From assembly GCA_027922465.2 (NCBI GenBank), contig BQMF02000170.1, forward strand, positions 744,001 through 808,000: a DNA stretch of 64,000 nucleotides, written 5' to 3'. The position numbers and the translations under genes were made by a program. Shown in pieces: positions 52,001 through 62,949 of this stretch. The first letter of the stretch is position 1. The number at the start of each line of letters is the position of its first letter. The stretch is from Turritopsis dohrnii (taxonomy: Eukaryota; Cnidaria; Hydrozoa; Anthoathecata; Oceaniidae). The notes beneath the pieces were generated by a model. It saw nothing but the letters and a program-made list of their open reading frames with translations. It was not told the DNA's origin and did not search any database.

Positions 52001-55000
52001 TTTCCTTTGCCAGGTATTTGCTAAAATATAATTTGTCAGAACAGGAACCTTATAAGAACTCTTCTAATATTTATCAAGAAAAAACGTTTTCGTGATTTGA
52101 GCATCCAAGGATTCATTTGTAGTGGGAAGACAAAAGGCACGACTGATTTACTTACAGGAAGGTGGGGTGACACATGCTCCAAGCTCAGTGGGTCTGCTTG
52201 CTCTTCCAATTAAATGATCGGTAGCACCACGCATTCGAAAAGTTAAATTGGCTCCTGGAGGCAAGTTAGTTTCATCCAAATCATAGTACGTTATGGTGCC
52301 GGGTCTAGCATATAATTTTTCCTTTGGTTTGTTTCCTTGAAACCATATATTCCTTTTGATGGTAACGTTAGTAGCAAACTCAATGTAAAATCGTCGTGTT
52401 TCAGCACCTAACTCCTGACCTCGACTCCATGTAAGAGTAGCCTTGTTTAAACTGCAATCACCATTAACGGTTACTCCTGCTGGTGGCTCAGGTGGACCTA
52501 AATGTAGGTTAAGTTTAAGGCAATTTTGTAAATTTTGATGTCATTACAACCCTGGATGATTGTACCTTAGTCAATAGCCCTCTGGAGCATTACCCCTCGG
52601 AGAATTGTCCTGACACAGAAATTTATATATTATCGTTAAAATCCTATTGATGTTTTGAAATCAAAGAAACATAACTGGTAAATTAAAAATATGAAAGTTC
52701 ATATTATAGTAAGTTCTACCTTTTATTCTGAGAATAGCTGTTCTTCGTTCCTCGGAAATGACATTTCCCACCTTTGTATAAGCATGACACGTGTATGCCC
52801 CACCATCTGTTATCTTCAAATCGTGAATGTATAATATTCTAGGCGGTCCACTTGCTCGACCTTCCAAATATATTCGATCATCAAATTTTGCCATCTTGAC
52901 GCCACCCTTGTACCATTCGATCCGGAGATCTAACCTTTTGTCCCAAGATGCACCACAAAATATATTTGCATAAGGCCATCCAACTTGGAAGCTTAAATTT
53001 TGTGGAGGGTGCGTGATCACAGTTGGTTCTGCAAAAAATACATGTTGTCTGAAATGGGTTGTTCTATCATGCTCAATGATGATTTAAGTATTTTACCTAA
53101 TAGTACAGCTGTTCCACTACTTTCAGTTGCACCTAAACGATTTTCAGCTTTGCAAGTGTATTTTCCACTGTCTGCATTGTTAACATTTTTGATTTCTAAA
53201 CTTCCATCATCTAACATTTTGATACGATCTCCCATCTCAATGGCTACATTATCTTTCAACCAGATCTTCTTAGGGATTGGACCACCAATGACCTTACAGT
53301 TAATACGCATAGTACTCTGCCGAAACAAGTAAATCGGATCTTCCAGAGGAAATTCAAATGTTGGTTTCATAGCTGAAAACAATGCAAAAACAATGAATAA
53401 ATTATTCGAATTTTTATTATTGAAATTTATCTCTATAATTATTTATAGAGTTGCTGAAATGACAAATGTAAACCATAGATAATTGTTTTGATAGCAAGTA
53501 AAAAGCCAACAAGTTCAAGACTTCAAATTACATGAAATATTATTCAGCATAAAAAATAATAAATAATCTTTTTTGATGAGTACCTTTTGTTTCAATATAT
53601 GTTGACATGGTAAGTGTATTCAAAGGGTTGATTGCTAAGCAAATATAAATGCCATCATGTTCGAAATGGGTTTCTTTTATTGTCAGCAACCCTCCCTCTA
53701 CGAATCTGTCCAACCTAAAAAAGCGCCGCCACAAACAATGCCACAAGAACTGGAGTAAACCATATTACTTCAATTGCTTCCGAATGTTTCACAAATTATT
53801 ACAACTATGGTTTTCACCCACACCAAAAGCATAAATTCAAAAGCAAGAAATTACTTACGAATTCTTTATAATAGTACCATTGTGATACCACTCGTATTTG
53901 GGCAAAGGTGAGCCAGAAGCGGAACAATTAAAAGTAAAAGTGTGACCAAGTGGCAATCGAACTGAATCTGGTAGAAATGTCAGCCATTTTGGAGGGTCTA
54001 CGAGGTAAATATACAATTGACATGATGGCTGTATTATTTCTGAAATGATGTAATGGAAGATGGTATACTGATGGTGATTCTATTTTGATTGTTCATTCAA
54101 CATTTTTCCTTGCCAAATAGCAACTGCGACAAAGAGTATTTTCAATAAAACGGTGTGTATATTTTTATAGAAATGTACTCCTTCACAGTCATTCTTCTAT
54201 AAGCAAACAAAATCACTCACATATAACTGCCAGTTGTCCTATTTTCCATGTTTTCCCCAAAGCATTAGTAGCAAAGCATTTGAATGTTCCTCCTGAGTAT
54301 CTAGTCACTCGTCTTATTCTCAGCACTTGCCCGCCTCCAGCGAGTCGAAAAAATTCAAAGTTCAGTTCCTTGCTATTATTAAAACGACTTTTGATATCTC
54401 TTCCTTGGTATTGCCATGTATATTTGGGCAAAGGACTGGAAAAAAAAGCATCTTTTTTCAACCATGCAACATTGGAAAAATAATTTAACGAACAGCTGGC
54501 AAAAAAAAGTAAGTTTCGTAAATACTCACAAGCCAGTAGCTCCACATGACATCGAGAACTCTGTATTTATAACGGCAGTCATTTGTGGAGCTAAATGGCT
54601 CACTAATACTGGCTTCCGTGTCTCATAAACCTCTATAAGTAAAAATAGGGAAAATCGATTGTTAACATGAAATTTCAATTTGAAAACACAACTTGGAAAA
54701 CTGGTTGAGAACTGAAAAGATTGTTTGACGGAATGTTCATGTGTTAAAATCACTTTAATGAAATCGAAATTTACAAACTAAGAAAAAACAAAATAAACAG
54801 AACATGTATACCTCCATACGAATTCCAGAAAACCAATTTCCTTGATCCCACGACAATGCCATAGTTAGTAAGAATGCATCTTATTCCATCAGTATCACGT
54901 GATTGTTTGATGTTATCATATGTCACATAGCTGTAGACAAATCGTTTCCCATTAGGAAAAGCATTTTTAATTGGTCTTGAAGCACCATAGAACTGTGCTA

Positions 55001-57676
55001 TATTTGTGTTTTCGTGAATAATGCCCCATTTGTATTTTGTTCCATAACCAGTTGTATGCGGTGGACAATTTATCGTAAAAAATTTACCAATGGTTGGGTA
55101 TAGTTTATTTGTTGGATCGAAATATCTTGCACCAGGAAGAAACTTACCCATTGCTAAGACATAAATACTTGAATCATCAACAAAAACAATTTTGCAGACA
55201 AAATGGTTTGAGGATTTTGATATCGCATAATGCTATGCTATATTAATGTGATGCTCCAGGGGATTTTGAAAACAAACTATAAAACACTATGGGAATATCG
55301 TCATGTTAGAATGAACAAAAATCATGTCACAATAAACATTCAAACATTTCCTCTATAACAGTTGGCAAAAAACATAACATTAACAATTTTCAAAACATTC
55401 AAAAATTGGTCACAATCACATTAGCTGTTGCAGAACGTACTCATTTTGACGCCAGTCTTTAATAGCGCTCATTTTTATGACATAACATTTAAAGGCTAGC
55501 TTTAAAAGTTTATTTCTGAAGGTCTGACCTCGGAGTTTCGAAAAATAACATAAATAAATAAAAACCAATGTAAAATAGGGGCATATTTCAACAGATTTGG
55601 AGATTGACATAGAAAGCTGCCATTTGATATTGTGCTAAAAACTTACAAGTCTGAGCAAACAAAAGGAATTTTCAATAATTTAATGTTTTCCTACTACCTC
55701 TTATTTTGATGTTTCGTTCAAGAAATACAGAACCCATTACATTGGTGGCAATGCAGCGATACCGACCACTGTCCTTTAAACTGCTTATAGGTGATATTAT
55801 CAACGAATTGCCTAAAAAATAAATCACATTTTCCAATACAACATTAAAGTTTTCCGGTTTTTATTCAATATTTAAGCTTGCTTTCAATTGTTCGCAATGC
55901 TATACCATGACAGATTATTATGCAAGCATACTTTGCAGAATAAAGACTAAAATATGATAATCAACTATCCTAAAGGAAGCAACTCATTGACATTCACTTG
56001 CTATAAAAACCAAGTACCTTACCTTTTAAAGTATATCTAACATCTTCAGTTGCCAAAGCATCAAGTTCATCTTTTTTAAATTTCACGCCATTAAAGGACC
56101 ACTCAATAGTAGGCGCAGGAACACCAGATGCGCTGCATTTTAGAATCAATTGATCACGTCCAATCACGTTCTCTATAGGAATAGGATCTACCATTTCCAT
56201 TTGATGAACCCGTGGTGGTACAGCTAGAAAGGATCGTCAAATTTCAAAGTTAGTCGAAAAAATTTGTAACAACTGATTGTCTGAATACCTTTCATCTGAA
56301 GTTTTATAATCATTGGTTTGTAACGATATAACTATTGTCAGTCTTGCCAACCATTCCAAACACTATTAATGCCAACTGTCGGTACCTGGCACTAAGTAAA
56401 ATAATGTGTGAGTGACGAATTACTCACGCTGGAAAGTTTTCGCGAGCAATCACTCTCCATTAATAACATCCTCTCATATCTTTAAATATATCGCAAAGTT
56501 ATTATTGTGCATGTCACTATTTCATGTTATGGGACATTTAAGAGATTTTAAAGAACTTGTCAGTAACAAATTTTTTGTTCTCAAAACCAACATCACACTA
56601 CCATATGTGATAGGTACCCATTTTTTGCCAATAATGGGTGACTCATCCATAGGATGGTTGGAGGTCGGACTCCAACACCTAGAAATTGTAGCTGTAATCA
56701 ACCAAGGGTGAGTCTGACTTATTGCTTGCTGTGTGGTTTACGCAAATTCAAATCTGGACTTCTACAATTACATAAAAAAACGTGTACTAACTATTTTGCT
56801 GACCATAGCCCTTCTTAGATTATATTTGAACAAATAGACTGAACATCGTACGTGTTTTACGAAAGAAAATACTATTGAATTTTTAGATTCCTTTCTGCAA
56901 ATTACAAAGGCAACATGTAAACACTATTGGCTATTTTAAATTAGGACAAAAGCTTGTTATAGAGGAAAATGCCTGTGATATGCCTGTGATATTGACGCAA
57001 GTGGCCAAAAGCTCACATCAGCTATTTTTATGCGAGTGTTACATGAATGCGAGCGAATTCCACTAGCAGTCAGGCCTGCTAACTGCATATAACGACCACT
57101 AATCTAATGCACTCAGTTCAGATACGCACCTAATGAATTTTCTAGGAACTTCATAACCAGCTAATTAAGTATTTATATATAAATATAAGTTGAAAGAATA
57201 ACTGTTTTGTTCACCTGCTGTGCGTAGTGATAGCAGTGTTTGGAAAGAGCTGGTATCCGATCCTATTTGTAAAGTTTTCGCTACAGTTACGCCACTGCTC
57301 ACATTGTGTATTTGAAAGTTATGTAACATGTTTTCACTCATTACATTTTTCAGCAATGTAAGCAGCAGGTGATCAAGACTTTCAGTCTTTCTTGTTATTC
57401 TTAGTTTATAACTGATGAAATACATCAACAAATTATATTTTACCTTTAAAATCACTAACCTTACTAATGAATAATGCCCATATAATGGCACTACACACAG
57501 CTATTTCTGTGCTGCTCATTTCAGGTTCTGAGAGTGTTAATTACATATAGGTTGATTGCATACAGCAGCAATGCAGAAACATGAAATCAACTTACACGGA
57601 GTTGTCGTGATAGGGATTGACAAATCTTGCATTGAAATGCCAGACAATAGCCATTGTAAAATACCTAATATTAAAT
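46059..57676 (-). CDS. L1CAM-like: L1CAM/neuroglian/neurofascin-family adhesion receptor (22 exons, 5' end incomplete)
   Basis: Neural-type cell-adhesion receptor of the plasma membrane. The order is signal-peptide core, six Ig, five FN3, one transmembrane helix and a cytoplasmic tail, the exact L1-family plan. 22 exons join with GT-AG sites and consistent phases, giving 1,383 codons plus stop. The most 5' exon found (57676-57596) enters in phase 1 and encodes the hydrophobic LILGILQWLLSGISMQ, probably the signal-peptide core, so a short exon with the start codon lies further upstream and was not found. FN3-1 and FN3-2 are joined by the family's RNPENV linker, and FN3-3 holds a furin-type RKRR. 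The tail lacks a recognisable ankyrin-binding FIGQY motif. Exons are listed in the three block entries. Introns are mostly 70-700 bases and rich in MITEs; one is 79 bases. Confidence 0.93.
46651..46733. mobile_element. Short MITE, TCACTGCG family, copy 8 (degenerate)
   Basis: ATTGCGATGAAAAGTGTTTT to GAATGCACTCCTCCTTCGCG, in the last intron of the L1-family gene. Confidence 0.7.
47145..47365. mobile_element. TIR element, CATAATGCAGTTATCTCC family, intronic copy
   Basis: CCATAACTCAGTTATCTCCC on the left is mirrored by GGGAGATGAACTGCATTATG on the right. It lies between the transmembrane exon and the first cytoplasmic exon of the L1-family gene. Confidence 0.7.
47941..48010. mobile_element. Short MITE, TCACTGCG family, copy 9
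   Basis: TCACTGCGATGAAGAGCATT to TTGCACTCCTTCGCAGT, with outer ends CCAGTGGGCAAACTCGTCAA and AGTTGCTCACTGGG that define the full terminal repeat of the family. In an intron of the L1-family gene. Confidence 0.85.
48400..48665. mobile_element. TIR element, CATAATGCAGTTATCTCC family, rearranged copy
   Basis: Two direct copies of the CAGTTATCTCCTTAATGCAT-like end lie on the left; CAAGGAGATAAAAACACTCC is a diverged right end. In an intron of the L1-family gene. Confidence 0.55.
48772..48843. mobile_element. Short MITE, TCACTGCG family, copy 10
   Basis: TCAATGCGAGGAAGACCACT to GTACTCTCCCACAGTGA, in an intron of the L1-family gene. Confidence 0.75.
49005..49054. mobile_element. Short MITE, TCACTGCG family, copy 11 (internally deleted)
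   Basis: TCTCTGCGAAGGAGTGCATT, CTATAGAAAAATACTCTTC and ATCGCAGTGATTTTTTGACG. The middle is shorter than in other copies. It ends less than 50 bases before the FN3-4 exon end at 49101. Confidence 0.8.
49408..49608. mobile_element. TIR element, CATAATGCAGTTATCTCC family, intronic copy
   Basis: CCATAATGCAGTTATCTGCC, then CTGCCACAATGCAATGC on the left; TTGTATGTATTCGGGACCGA and GAATTCTGG on the right. It sits in the intron within FN3-4 of the L1-family gene. Confidence 0.7.
50021..50092. mobile_element. Short MITE, TCACTGCG family, copy 12
   Basis: TCACAGCAAAGGAGTGCATT to CTCTTCGTCGCAGTGA, followed by the outer flank TTTTTGAGGATTTTGCTTAC. In an L1-family intron. Confidence 0.85.
51368..51428. 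mobile_element. Short MITE, TCACTGCG family, copy 13 (left end decayed)
   Basis: TATAGAAATATATACACACT and GCTCTTCATTGCAGTG are preserved; the left terminus is diverged. In the FN3-2 intron of the L1-family gene. Confidence 0.65.
52720..57676 (-). other. Signal and Ig1-Ig6 block of the L1-family gene
   Basis: Exons: 57676-57596 signal; 56223-56023 and 55811-55698 Ig1 (LILKCSASGVPAPTIEWSFN, then SGRYRCIATN); 55153-54812 Ig2 (FTINCPPHTTGYGTKYKW, a single exon); 54632-54530 and 54435-54221 Ig3 (SCGATGFPLPKYTWQYQG, GTFKCFATN); 53997-53859 and 53714-53584 Ig4 (FNCSASGSPLPKYEWYHNG, DGIYICLAIN); 53372-53097 Ig5 (INCKVIGGPIPKKIWLKD, SGKYTCKAEN); 53028-52720 Ig6 (IFCGASWDKRLDLRIEWYKG, GGAYTCHAY). Each Ig has its Cys pair and Trp. 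Ig1, Ig3 and Ig4 are split by an intron within the domain, a pattern known for this family. Ig1-Ig4 would form the horseshoe used in homophilic binding. Confidence 0.9.
54121..54192. mobile_element. Short MITE, TCACTGCG family, copy 14
   Basis: CAACTGCGACAAAGAGTATT to GTACTCCTTCACAGTCA, about 30 bases from the donor after Ig3 of the L1-family gene. Confidence 0.75.
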
Positions 57677-58150
57677 CTAAAATAAAAAGATGAATGTTTG
57701 TAGGAAAAAAGGATTATTCAGTGACACATTCTTTTTGAGTGTAAATAGGCTCATAAGAAAGTTAGAATAAGATACTGTTATCATGAAAGGACAAAAATAT
57801 ATATGGCCATATTGTTTTCTGATTCATCTTAATTATTCTCATTTGTAATGGTACAATGTTTCTGTTTCCACCCTAAACATGTCATTCTTCTCTTGTTCCA
57901 ATCCATAAAGAGATCAATCATTAACAGGGGTCATTAACAGTTGCAACATAGAGTTATTTAAAAATATTTAATAGATTTTCATTTGTCCTTTGTTTTTTAG
58001 CATCAAAGCTTTCAAAGTTATGTCATAACGCAAACATGACACAGCTTAAATTTAAAACAAAGTATAAAAAAGTCGCTGGTATCATCAAGAAAGAGTAAAA
58101 GAAATACTCATTATTTTTACCACCAGTCATGTTTATGCTATAATATATGT
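57677..58150. other. Upstream intron or flank of the L1-family gene
   Basis: The missing first coding exon should lie in or beyond this stretch. I see no ATG exon with a signal-peptide start and a phase-1 donor that I can defend. Confidence 0.4.
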
Positions 58151-58418
58151 GCAGCAATGGTGCAGTGGTTAGTACCTTTGAGTGCGACGGCTGCGACCTG
58201 TGTTCGAGTCTAGTCATGTCGTATCTCGATACTCCACTCCAATGCGCTTTAAAAGCAGCCTATCAGCCCATTAGAAGCCATCGCCTGATTGCACACTGGC
58301 CTTCGGGCTAGTTAGAGCAATCTCTGATGGTAAGCCAACTAATAGTTGCAAATCAGTGGGCCAAGAACCAACCATTACTGATGGAAACTCAAGGAGTTAC
58401 TTACTTAATTACTTACTA
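58151..58418 (+). mobile_element. tRNA-derived SINE
   Basis: The head has an A-box-like GGTGCAGTGGTTAGTACC and B-box TGTTCGAGTCT at tRNA spacing. It is followed by about 190 bases of body (with GCACACTGGCCTTCGGGCTA) and a short tail repeat of TTACTTACTTAATTACTTAC type. This is the standard SINE layout. It is unlikely to be a functional tRNA because the acceptor stem does not pair. Confidence 0.75.
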
Positions 58419-58916
58419 TAATTTAGAAAGCTTTGTGAAAACATGCTGTAGTGCAACTGGGGGTATTAAATAAATCTGACTTGCTTGGAACATTGAATAT
58501 GTTCAAACTGAAAAGTATAATTACAAATATTCAAATAAACTGAAAAATTAAAGTTGAATTTAAAAATATTTGAGTTTGAAAAACTAAAAATTGACTAAGT
58601 TTTAACCTAAGTAGACACAAAAATGGCTAACACCGAAAATAGAAAAAGCAAAAACAGAACTTACCAGGTAGTCAGTATTGAATTACTGAGTGAACCCAGT
58701 GTACACTGATGTATGTGAAATTGAATTAAGTATGTAAGTTGAAGTTTGAGCCCATGACTGAACTGTTTGAAAATCAGATCACAACTCAACCGTGAGAAAA
58801 AAAAAACTGTGTGTGTCTTCTAAAAATGTTGTCAAAAAAATTGGCTAGTGAATAATTACATATAGTTATTAACTAAGGTGAGAAAAAGGAAATAAAATAA
58901 AATAACGACCTAAGGG

Positions 58917-59980
58917 ATACAAAGTGACATTCAGGGGTGCCTCAAGGTTCTGTCCAAGGTTCTGTCCTTGGTCCAACCCTCTTTCTCATTTTCATCAACG
59001 ACCTTCCCGATTGTATTCTCTGTAAACTTTCTATCTACGCTGACGACACTACTCTTTACTAGTCTCTTGAAAGGACTAAGGACTTGTTTGATAAGGTTGA
59101 AATGGCTGCTGAGTTGGAGGACGATCTTAGGACAGTAGTTGAATGGGGTCAGAAATGGTTGGTTTCCTTCAATGCTTCGAAAACTAAGCTTCTCTCTATT
59201 AATCGTTTCAGGGACCCTGTAATTCCTTGTTCTTATGAATGGAAGTGAGCTTGCAGAGTCATCTCAGGTTCGTCTTTTAGGTTTAACCTTCACAAAAAAA
59301 TTTCACATGGAATTCTTACATCGAGTCCATTGCTAAATCTGCTGCTATGAAGGTTGGCTCACTTTTTCGGGTCCGTCACTTACTTTCGGCTAAATCTATC
59401 ATTTACATGTTTAAGGCCACTATTCGCCCCTGTCTTGAGTACTGCTGCCACCTTTGGGCTGGAGCCTCTGCTCATTGTCTTCATCTTCTCGATCGTATTC
59501 AGAAGCACTTAGTTAACTTAGTTGGCCCTGATCTTTGTGCTAATCTTCACCCCCTCTCACATCAGAGAAACGTTGCTTCCCTGTCTCTTTTCTGTAAATA
59601 CTTTCATGGGCATTGTTCGGATGACTTGCATCAACTGACTCCTTCTCCTAAGACTTTCTCTCGGATCACTCACCTCTCTTCGAATTCTCATCCTTTGACT
59701 GTTCAGGTCTCAACTTGCCATAAGAACTTTTATTCATCTAGCTTTTTCCCTCGGACTGATCGCCTCTGGAATTCTCACCCTCATAGTTGTTTTCCTGCTG
59801 AGTATGATCTACAATCTTTTAAATCCAAGGTTAACCACCACCTTGCTCTGTCTTTATAACTCTTCTTCCTTTTCTCATCCCTCTCATCTGTCTTTATAAC
59901 TCTTCTTCCTTTTCTCATCTTGTAGCTTTCTGCCTAGTAGTGGCTTCGGCCTTGCAGCGAGCAACTCATTTAAAAAAAAA
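58917..59980 (+). pseudogene. 5'-truncated, broken LINE reverse transcriptase
   Basis: The remnant begins with the RT motif GVPQGSV, partly duplicated, then [15 protein letters not shown] and YADDTTLY, with stops soon after (for example right after TTLY) and frameshifts. The thumb and C-terminal region is open at 59347-59859 (FRVRHLLSAKSIIYMFKATI, RPCLEYCCHLWAG, DRLWNSHPHSCFP). A 3' UTR with a tandem CTTTATAACTCTTCTTCC duplication, a GCAGCGAGCAACTCATTT end and an A-rich tail follow. It differs from the LINE at 35-37 kb. Confidence 0.85.
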
Positions 59981-60282
59981 AATAAAAAAAAATGTTTTTA
60001 GATAATAAACTAATTAAATATGAAAGCACAGGGAAAAACCAGGGAGAGACAAAAACACTGAGACACTGGAAAACCCTTAAAACCATTGAGAAAAAAATGA
60101 GACAAAAACAAGTGAGACACAGGAACAAAAATGTTGGAAAGGTGTGAAAAGAAATTTTTTGATTTATCTTGATTTTTATAAAAAGTTTTTTTTGGGGGGG
60201 TCTTAACCCATGTTGCAGCACACCCCCCGCCAAAGCAACAAATTTCTTTGAGGAATTCAATTGTACAGTTCTTTGAATAAAT

Positions 60283-61130
60283 TCATATCATCAATTGCAT
60301 GGACCAAACCAAGCTTCGTACTGAACGAGAAGTTTCACGTTTGATGTTCTCATTCGGATTTTTGTACTCGACAACTACACGTCTGACGTTGCCATCATAA
60401 CCTATATCCACTGACTTGACCATACCATAAGTGTACGTTTTGGCAAGGATTGAATCAACTTTTTTGAACAAGACAATATCACTAACTTGAAGATTTCGAT
60501 CTTGTGAGAACCACTTGGTTTGTTGCATCAATTTTGGAACATGGCTTAGCAACCAATTCTCAAACCATGCATCGTAGATTTTTGAGTTGGTCTTGAGGAG
60601 TTTGGACGGATCTTCTGAAACAATGAGTTCACCAGCAGGACTTCGACCATTGTTCCTTCCGAGAAGGAGTCTGTTGGGTGTGATGAGGTCCATGTTTTCC
60701 ACTTCGACAACGTTGTTTTCCACTTCGACAACGTTGCCAACAGCAAGTGGAAGGCTGTTGATCGTGTTTGCTATGGTTGACGCCAACGTCTCCCACTGTA
60801 GGATAGAAAGCCTTGGTTAGTGGCTACTTTCTCCAATGATTGATTGATCTCCTTTATCTTCCTCTCAACCTTTCCATGGACGTTGTGACCACCAACTGGA
60901 CATGTTTCAAATTCAACACATCTTTCTCGAAAGAGCTGTGTTTTGGTGTCGGTGAAATTCAGCTTCATGGTTTTTGATCCTTTGACAAGTTCAGAGAAGT
61001 GAAAAGTTCTGAAAGTTGTGAAAACATGCCGCAAGTAATAGTTGTTCTTGAGAAACTGTGGAGCACAACAGAAAATACGATGAGAATAGGATGATATTAG
61101 GCCCAGTTTTAGTGATTTAATATTAGAAAT
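60283..61130 (-). pseudogene. BEL/Pao-type retrotransposon polyprotein fragment (integrase C-terminal part)
   Basis: In two minus-strand frames. From about 61000 to 60800: ETCPVGGHNVHGKVERKI, the end of an integrase core. From 60786 to 60283: LITPNRLLLGRNNGRSPAGE, a DAWFENWLLSHVPKL helix, KW..DRNLQVSDIVLF and a VRRVVVEYKN strand, the conserved C-terminal domain that follows integrase in BEL/Pao elements. The frames are offset near 60800-60810, so at least one frameshift breaks it. No LTRs, protease or RT were found. A VEVENNVVEVEN duplication interrupts the domain. Non-functional relic. Confidence 0.8.
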
Positions 61131-62194
61131 ATCCAAATTTTTTTGTATTTCTTACAATTGCAGCTACAAAGAGACATTTGAAGAAAATCAAGTATGGGTA
61201 TTTTCTAGCTGTTATATAGTTATCTTTTAAAATATTAGGTCGGTTACTGATTATCTTATCTTATCTTATCTATATCGTATATATATTATATCTAAATATG
61301 ATCTAATAAAATAGATATTATACATGATTGGAAATGAGAGTTCTTCTGTTTTTATTTGACTTAATTAAAAGCAGATTTTGAAATTGATCAGTGTTATTCA
61401 AGAAGTTGTCAAGACAAACTGACTGCCGTTCTTAAGGTTTGACATATACCCACTATATATAGATGGAATATCAATGTCTAAACTTTATAAAATAGAAAGT
61501 ACCATAAATATTTGAAAATCACCAATTTAGTAAGAAAATTTGTAATTCAGCATAAGAAACTAAGATTAAGCAGACTGAAAAGAAAGTAGTTTAAGGTTTG
61601 GAGCACAGATAAGTTTCCAAGTTTTATACAATATTTACAATCATTACTGTTCTTGTCTTGATAATTGCTGTGCCTGTGGTACAATGTTATGCTATTTATC
61701 AAGTAACTTTCCTGTAAACATGCACGTCATGCACAGATCCTCTCTATATAGATAACTTCCTCTAATGTATTGTTAGCAACTTCAGGGTTGCCAGCAGAAA
61801 TTAAATTTCTATTTCAAGGTCATTCAAGGTCTTCTAAGGGTATTTCTTAGTAATTTTCAAAGTAATTTTCAGGAAAACAACTTTATTCAAAGTATTTAAA
61901 CCCATTAGGTGATTAACAATATGCCACATTGAAGAAACATTTGATTATGAGCCTAAACACATTATTTATTATAGTTATGTTGCTAAAATGACACCTATGA
62001 AAATTAGAAATGAGATAAATTTCATATTTTCAACTTATTCAAGGCTCTTCCAAGACTTTTGCAAGACTTTCCAAGTTTTTTCAATGCCTTCAAGGTCATT
62101 ATTTTAAATTCAAGGCTTTTCAAGGTTATCAAAGATAATCATTTTACACTTTAAAACATTTCTGTTGATTTAGTTAATAGACCTTATTTTGGTA
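61131..62194. other. Intergenic, no gene recognised
   Basis: A short TTATC repeat followed by TATATA occurs near 61250-61290, and a cluster of CAAGGT/TTCAAGGC words near 61810-62130. No coding frame is supported. Confidence 0.4.
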
Positions 62195-62949
62195 CCGTCT
62201 ATCGTCCTAACTTCGGACATCCTTCCAAACTTCGGACATAAAAAAAATATCCGCAAAATACAAACCACATCAGTAAAAGTCCATACTGCACTGTGAATTA
62301 AACTATAGATCTTAAACTTGTCACAACTAAACTTAACAAAAATGAAACACTTAAATTAGTTGACTGTACCCTTGAGACGAACGTGATTTATAATTACACT
62401 GCGCATTTAAAGGCGAATATCCACTATGGATAATTGTCCACAGACATAAATACAAACATACGCAGGTGCTCATTACGTAGAGGAGTATTGTACAATCATA
62501 ATACGCAATTGATTAGTATAAAAAAAAAAGTCGAAAAAAATGTAAACAAAACATTTCGCTAAATGATATTCAATGCTTGGTTCTCTGGTTACCTGGTTCT
62601 CATTCAGTTACATATAAAAGATTCAATATATATATAGTTATTTCAAAAGTTAATACAAGTAGAAACCGTCTGCTATAATACTATTTTAAGTTGTTCGACA
62701 GGATTGCTATTGCAATCCCTTGAGGATGACGCTTATCCTTATTTTCAAATCACTTATTTTCTACACGCTTATTTACGCTTCACGCTGACTTTATCGTGTT
62801 TGAACACATTATTTTATCAGCTTTATCTAATATTTTATTATTTATTGTGACTTGGTTTGATTGATTATATACATTTCGTTTACCAGACAGGTCTGTTTAT
62901 TTAGCGTGTCCGAAGTTTGGAAGGATGTCCGAAGTTAGGATGATTGATG
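62195..62949. mobile_element. TIR element, CCTAACTTCGGACATCC termini
   Basis: Terminal inverted repeats of about 40 bases contain CCTAACTTCGGACATCCTTC followed by CAAACTTCGGACA, mirrored on the right. TA flanks both ends (GGTACCGTC / GATGGTATA), which suggests a Tc1/mariner-type insertion. The interior has no transposase frame. Confidence 0.8.

Larger units (their letters stand above)
47701..52497 (-). other. FN3-1 to FN3-5 block of the L1-family gene
   Basis: Exons: 52497-52156 FN3-1; 51777-51707 and 51104-50870 FN3-2 (GPGFFYEI equivalent APGFFYEIGYK, FYVRSGNRLGYGP); 50625-50528 and 50448-50190 FN3-3 (VEFSWQPVKHADGYR, then ISYWNI and the basic LKRRKRRG loop); 49737-49626 and 49297-49101 FN3-4 (AKLSWHPPLDPNGYIEEYNV); 48261-48139 and 47871-47701 FN3-5. 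The RKRR in FN3-3 sits where L1, NrCAM and neurofascin are cut by proprotein convertases, so two-chain processing is likely. The donor after 48139 (GGTTGGTG) is weak but keeps phase. Confidence 0.88.

Noticed and set aside
57165..57491. Minus frame of 108 codons in the L1-family 5' intron
   Set aside because: No Ig/FN3 features and no phase-compatible splice sites; it is intronic.
58023..58217. Minus-strand frame of 64 codons
   Set aside because: It runs through the SINE head and lacks domain-like sequence.
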